Source: Paenibacillus sp. FSL H7-0331
GTDB taxonomy: Bacteria; Bacillota; Bacilli; Paenibacillales; NBRC-103111
DNA length: 64,000 nucleotides
Assembly (NCBI RefSeq): GCF_001956045.1
Contig: NZ_MRTH01000001.1
Coordinates: 186,001-250,000, forward strand
Reading direction: 5' to 3'
Notes under the pieces: model-generated
The model's database searches: none
The model's input: the letters and a program-made list of their open reading frames with translations, nothing else
Told to the model about the DNA's origin: nothing
Program-made: the position numbers and the translations under genes
In this document: positions 62,906-64,000 of the stretch, in pieces
How the letters are laid out: each line of letters begins with the position of its first letter
Position numbering within the stretch: the first letter of the stretch is position 1

Positions 62906-63577
62906 TCACGCTTTAAACAACACTCTTCGCCAAGTCTTCAAACCGCCTTTTATTTTGAGAATCCTTGTCAATAAACGTATCCCGGCAATAAGGATGAACC
63001 ACATACTAATTTGAAGCTTTACCAGTACCTCGGTCGAAAATCGGGTCTGGTTATACTGCGGAATGACTTGCAGCTTCGGTCGTGCATCCAGCTTGATATA
63101 ACGGGACAAAAAACCGAGCATCGTCGATTTCAAACCCCATATCATGCCGGTTGCCATAGCGGTTTCAGGAGCATCACCAATACCGACAGAGGTTTTCCAG
63201 TCAAATTGAATGCACCTGACGTGGGTTAGCGTAACCGTCAGCCATTCGTGAAAATGAAAGCAGTTCCTCAACAGCTCTAATGCATTATCAAAACTTTCTT
63301 TAATACTGCGCTTGGTGATTTTCTCTTCTTTTACGCTGATCACCTGATGTTCCTTCTTATCAATATACGCAGCCTCAACATTAACTCCCTCGACAAAATT
63401 TTTAAACTGGATAAAAGGAACCGCGATTCGTTTCTTGAGCATCCCGTACAGCCCATGAATATCAAACGTGATATCATCATCCTGTGCTTCTCTTACAATC
63501 GTTAACCGGCATCTAATGGGACTTGAGAGAAGCGCCACTACCGCAACGATCACAGCAGCTATAATCCAATAATTCAA
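62906..63577 (-). CDS. ytfI: DUF2953 membrane protein (YtfI-like)
   Basis: 223 residues, N-terminal membrane helix (3-19) and a second hydrophobic stretch near the C-terminus (KLQISMWFILIAGIRLLTRI). The order DUF2953-ytfJ is the Bacillus ytfI-ytfJ pair. Ends in basic residues. No catalytic motif seen. Confidence 0.85.
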   Translation of the reverse strand: MNYWIIAAVIVAVVALLSSPIRCRLTIVREAQDDDITFDIHGLYGMLKKRIAVPFIQFKNFVEGVNVEAAYIDKKEHQVISVKEEKITKRSIKESFDNALELLRNCFHFHEWLTVTLTHVRCIQFDWKTSVGIGDAPETAMATGMIWGLKSTMLGFLSRYIKLDARPKLQVIPQYNQTRFSTEVLVKLQISMWFILIAGIRLLTRILKIKGGLKTWRRVLFKA

Positions 63578-63619
63578 TATCGCTCACCCCTCATTTTTAA
63601 TATTCAAGCCTGAAAAAAC

Positions 63620-63663
63620 AAAAAACCCCTTATCACAGAAGCTTAAGCTTCTTTTCAGGAGTT
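63620..63663 (-). terminator. Intrinsic terminator after scpB
   Basis: Palindrome AGAAGCTTAAGCTTCT with CTCCT/AGGGG outer pairs, then a run of U (63629-63620 region) on the minus strand. Confidence 0.75.
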
Positions 63664-63712
63664 AGTATAGCCCTATTTGATTAAATCATTCCAGGAGCGT
63701 CGTCGATCAACA

Positions 63713-64000
63713 TTATTCACTTTCGGTTACATCGTCAAAGGAGATTTGATGCCTTTCCCCATTATCCAGTTTACTGAACAACAGGCGAGTCTCCTCTTCC
63801 AAATTGTCATCATTCTGGAACAGCGAAGATTCCGGTAGCTCCTCAATCGTACCCAGTGCAAAGTAATCCAGAAACGGCTTTGTGGTTCCATATAATATCG
63901 GCCGACCAGGAGCATCTGCACGATCGACTTCCCTGATTAAATCCTTGGCCACGAGTGTATGCAAGGCTCGTTCAGCCTTGACACCACGAATCTCTTCGAT
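63713..64000 (-). CDS. scpB: Segregation and condensation protein B, C-terminal part
   Basis: Part of the SMC-ScpA-ScpB condensin. The last 95 residues are present; the start lies beyond base 64000. The winged-helix block [20 protein letters not shown], then [20 protein letters not shown] and [14 protein letters not shown] are typical. The tail after that ([20 protein letters not shown]) is acidic and variable. Order ytfJ-ytfI-scpB is a little different from B. subtilis. Confidence 0.93.
   Translation of the reverse strand: MEEIRGVKAERALHTLVAKDLIREVDRADAPGRPILYGTTKPFLDYFALGTIEELPESSLFQNDDNLEEETRLLFSKLDNGERHQISFDDVTESE

Overview
The window reads as chromosomal DNA of a Paenibacillaceae-type Firmicute, most likely Paenibacillus. 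The evidence is gene order: almost the whole window follows the Bacillus subtilis backbone hisC-trpABFCDE-aroH-aroB-aroC-cheR-ndk-hepT-menG-hepS-mtrB-hbs-spoIVA-yphF-gpsA-der-fni-rpsA-cmk-ypfA-ypeB-prsW and serA-resEDCBA-rluB-spmBA-dacB-ytfJ-scpB. The presence of UbiX/UbiA in the menaquinone cluster, an SLH-domain gene remnant and a sugar ABC system without its own ATPase fit Paenibacillus better than Bacillus. Nearly all genes are on the minus strand; the plus-strand exceptions are a two-component pair, a polysaccharide deacetylase, one membrane-anchored protein and serA. I saw no prophage, insertion sequence or CRISPR array.

Layout. 1-9.6 kb: aromatic supraoperon (hisC fragment, trpABFCDE, aroH, aroB, aroC). 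A TRAP-type attenuator lies in front of trpE, and TRAP itself (mtrB) is encoded at 16.2 kb. 9.7-16.1 kb: a 54-residue orphan gene behind a tandem stem-loop repeat, cheR, ndk, and the quinone cluster hepT-ubiX-ubiA-menG-hepS, then a membrane-anchored unknown protein and mtrB. 16.5-26.5 kb: a block absent from the ancestral hbs-mtrB junction: a PAP2 enzyme, an unsaturated glucuronyl hydrolase (GH88), a carbohydrate ABC transporter, a histidine kinase plus LuxR-type response regulator, a sulfatase, a decayed SLH gene and tRNA-Pro. It looks like a locus for sulfated uronide oligosaccharides. 27-36 kb: hup, spoIVA, yphF, two ferredoxins around a nucleotidyltransferase-like gene, yphE, spoVIF, gpsA, plsY, der, yphA. 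36-46 kb: fni, S1 protein, plsC, cmk, YpfA brake, ypeB, a zinc-ribbon gene, prsW, a DnaG/DnaB-like fusion with a damaged TOPRIM site, mecA. 46-51 kb: deacetylase, CPBP protease, unknown membrane protein, T-box-controlled serA. 51-64 kb: resEDCBA (cytochrome c maturation and redox signalling), rluB, spmB, spmA, D-Ala-D-Ala carboxypeptidase, HD-GYP protein, ytfJ, ytfI-like DUF2953 and the 3' part of scpB.

The points most worth a second look are: (a) a 19-base motif repeated with one mismatch, at identical distance from the -10 box, in front of both the binding-protein operon and the sulfatase gene, with a weaker third copy before the response regulator; (b) a family of short tandem stem-loop repeats placed 3-4 nt upstream of the ribosome binding site of three unrelated genes, with compensatory stem changes; (c) the primase-helicase-like fusion whose TOPRIM acidic residues are replaced. 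All calls come from reading the sequence; no database search was possible.
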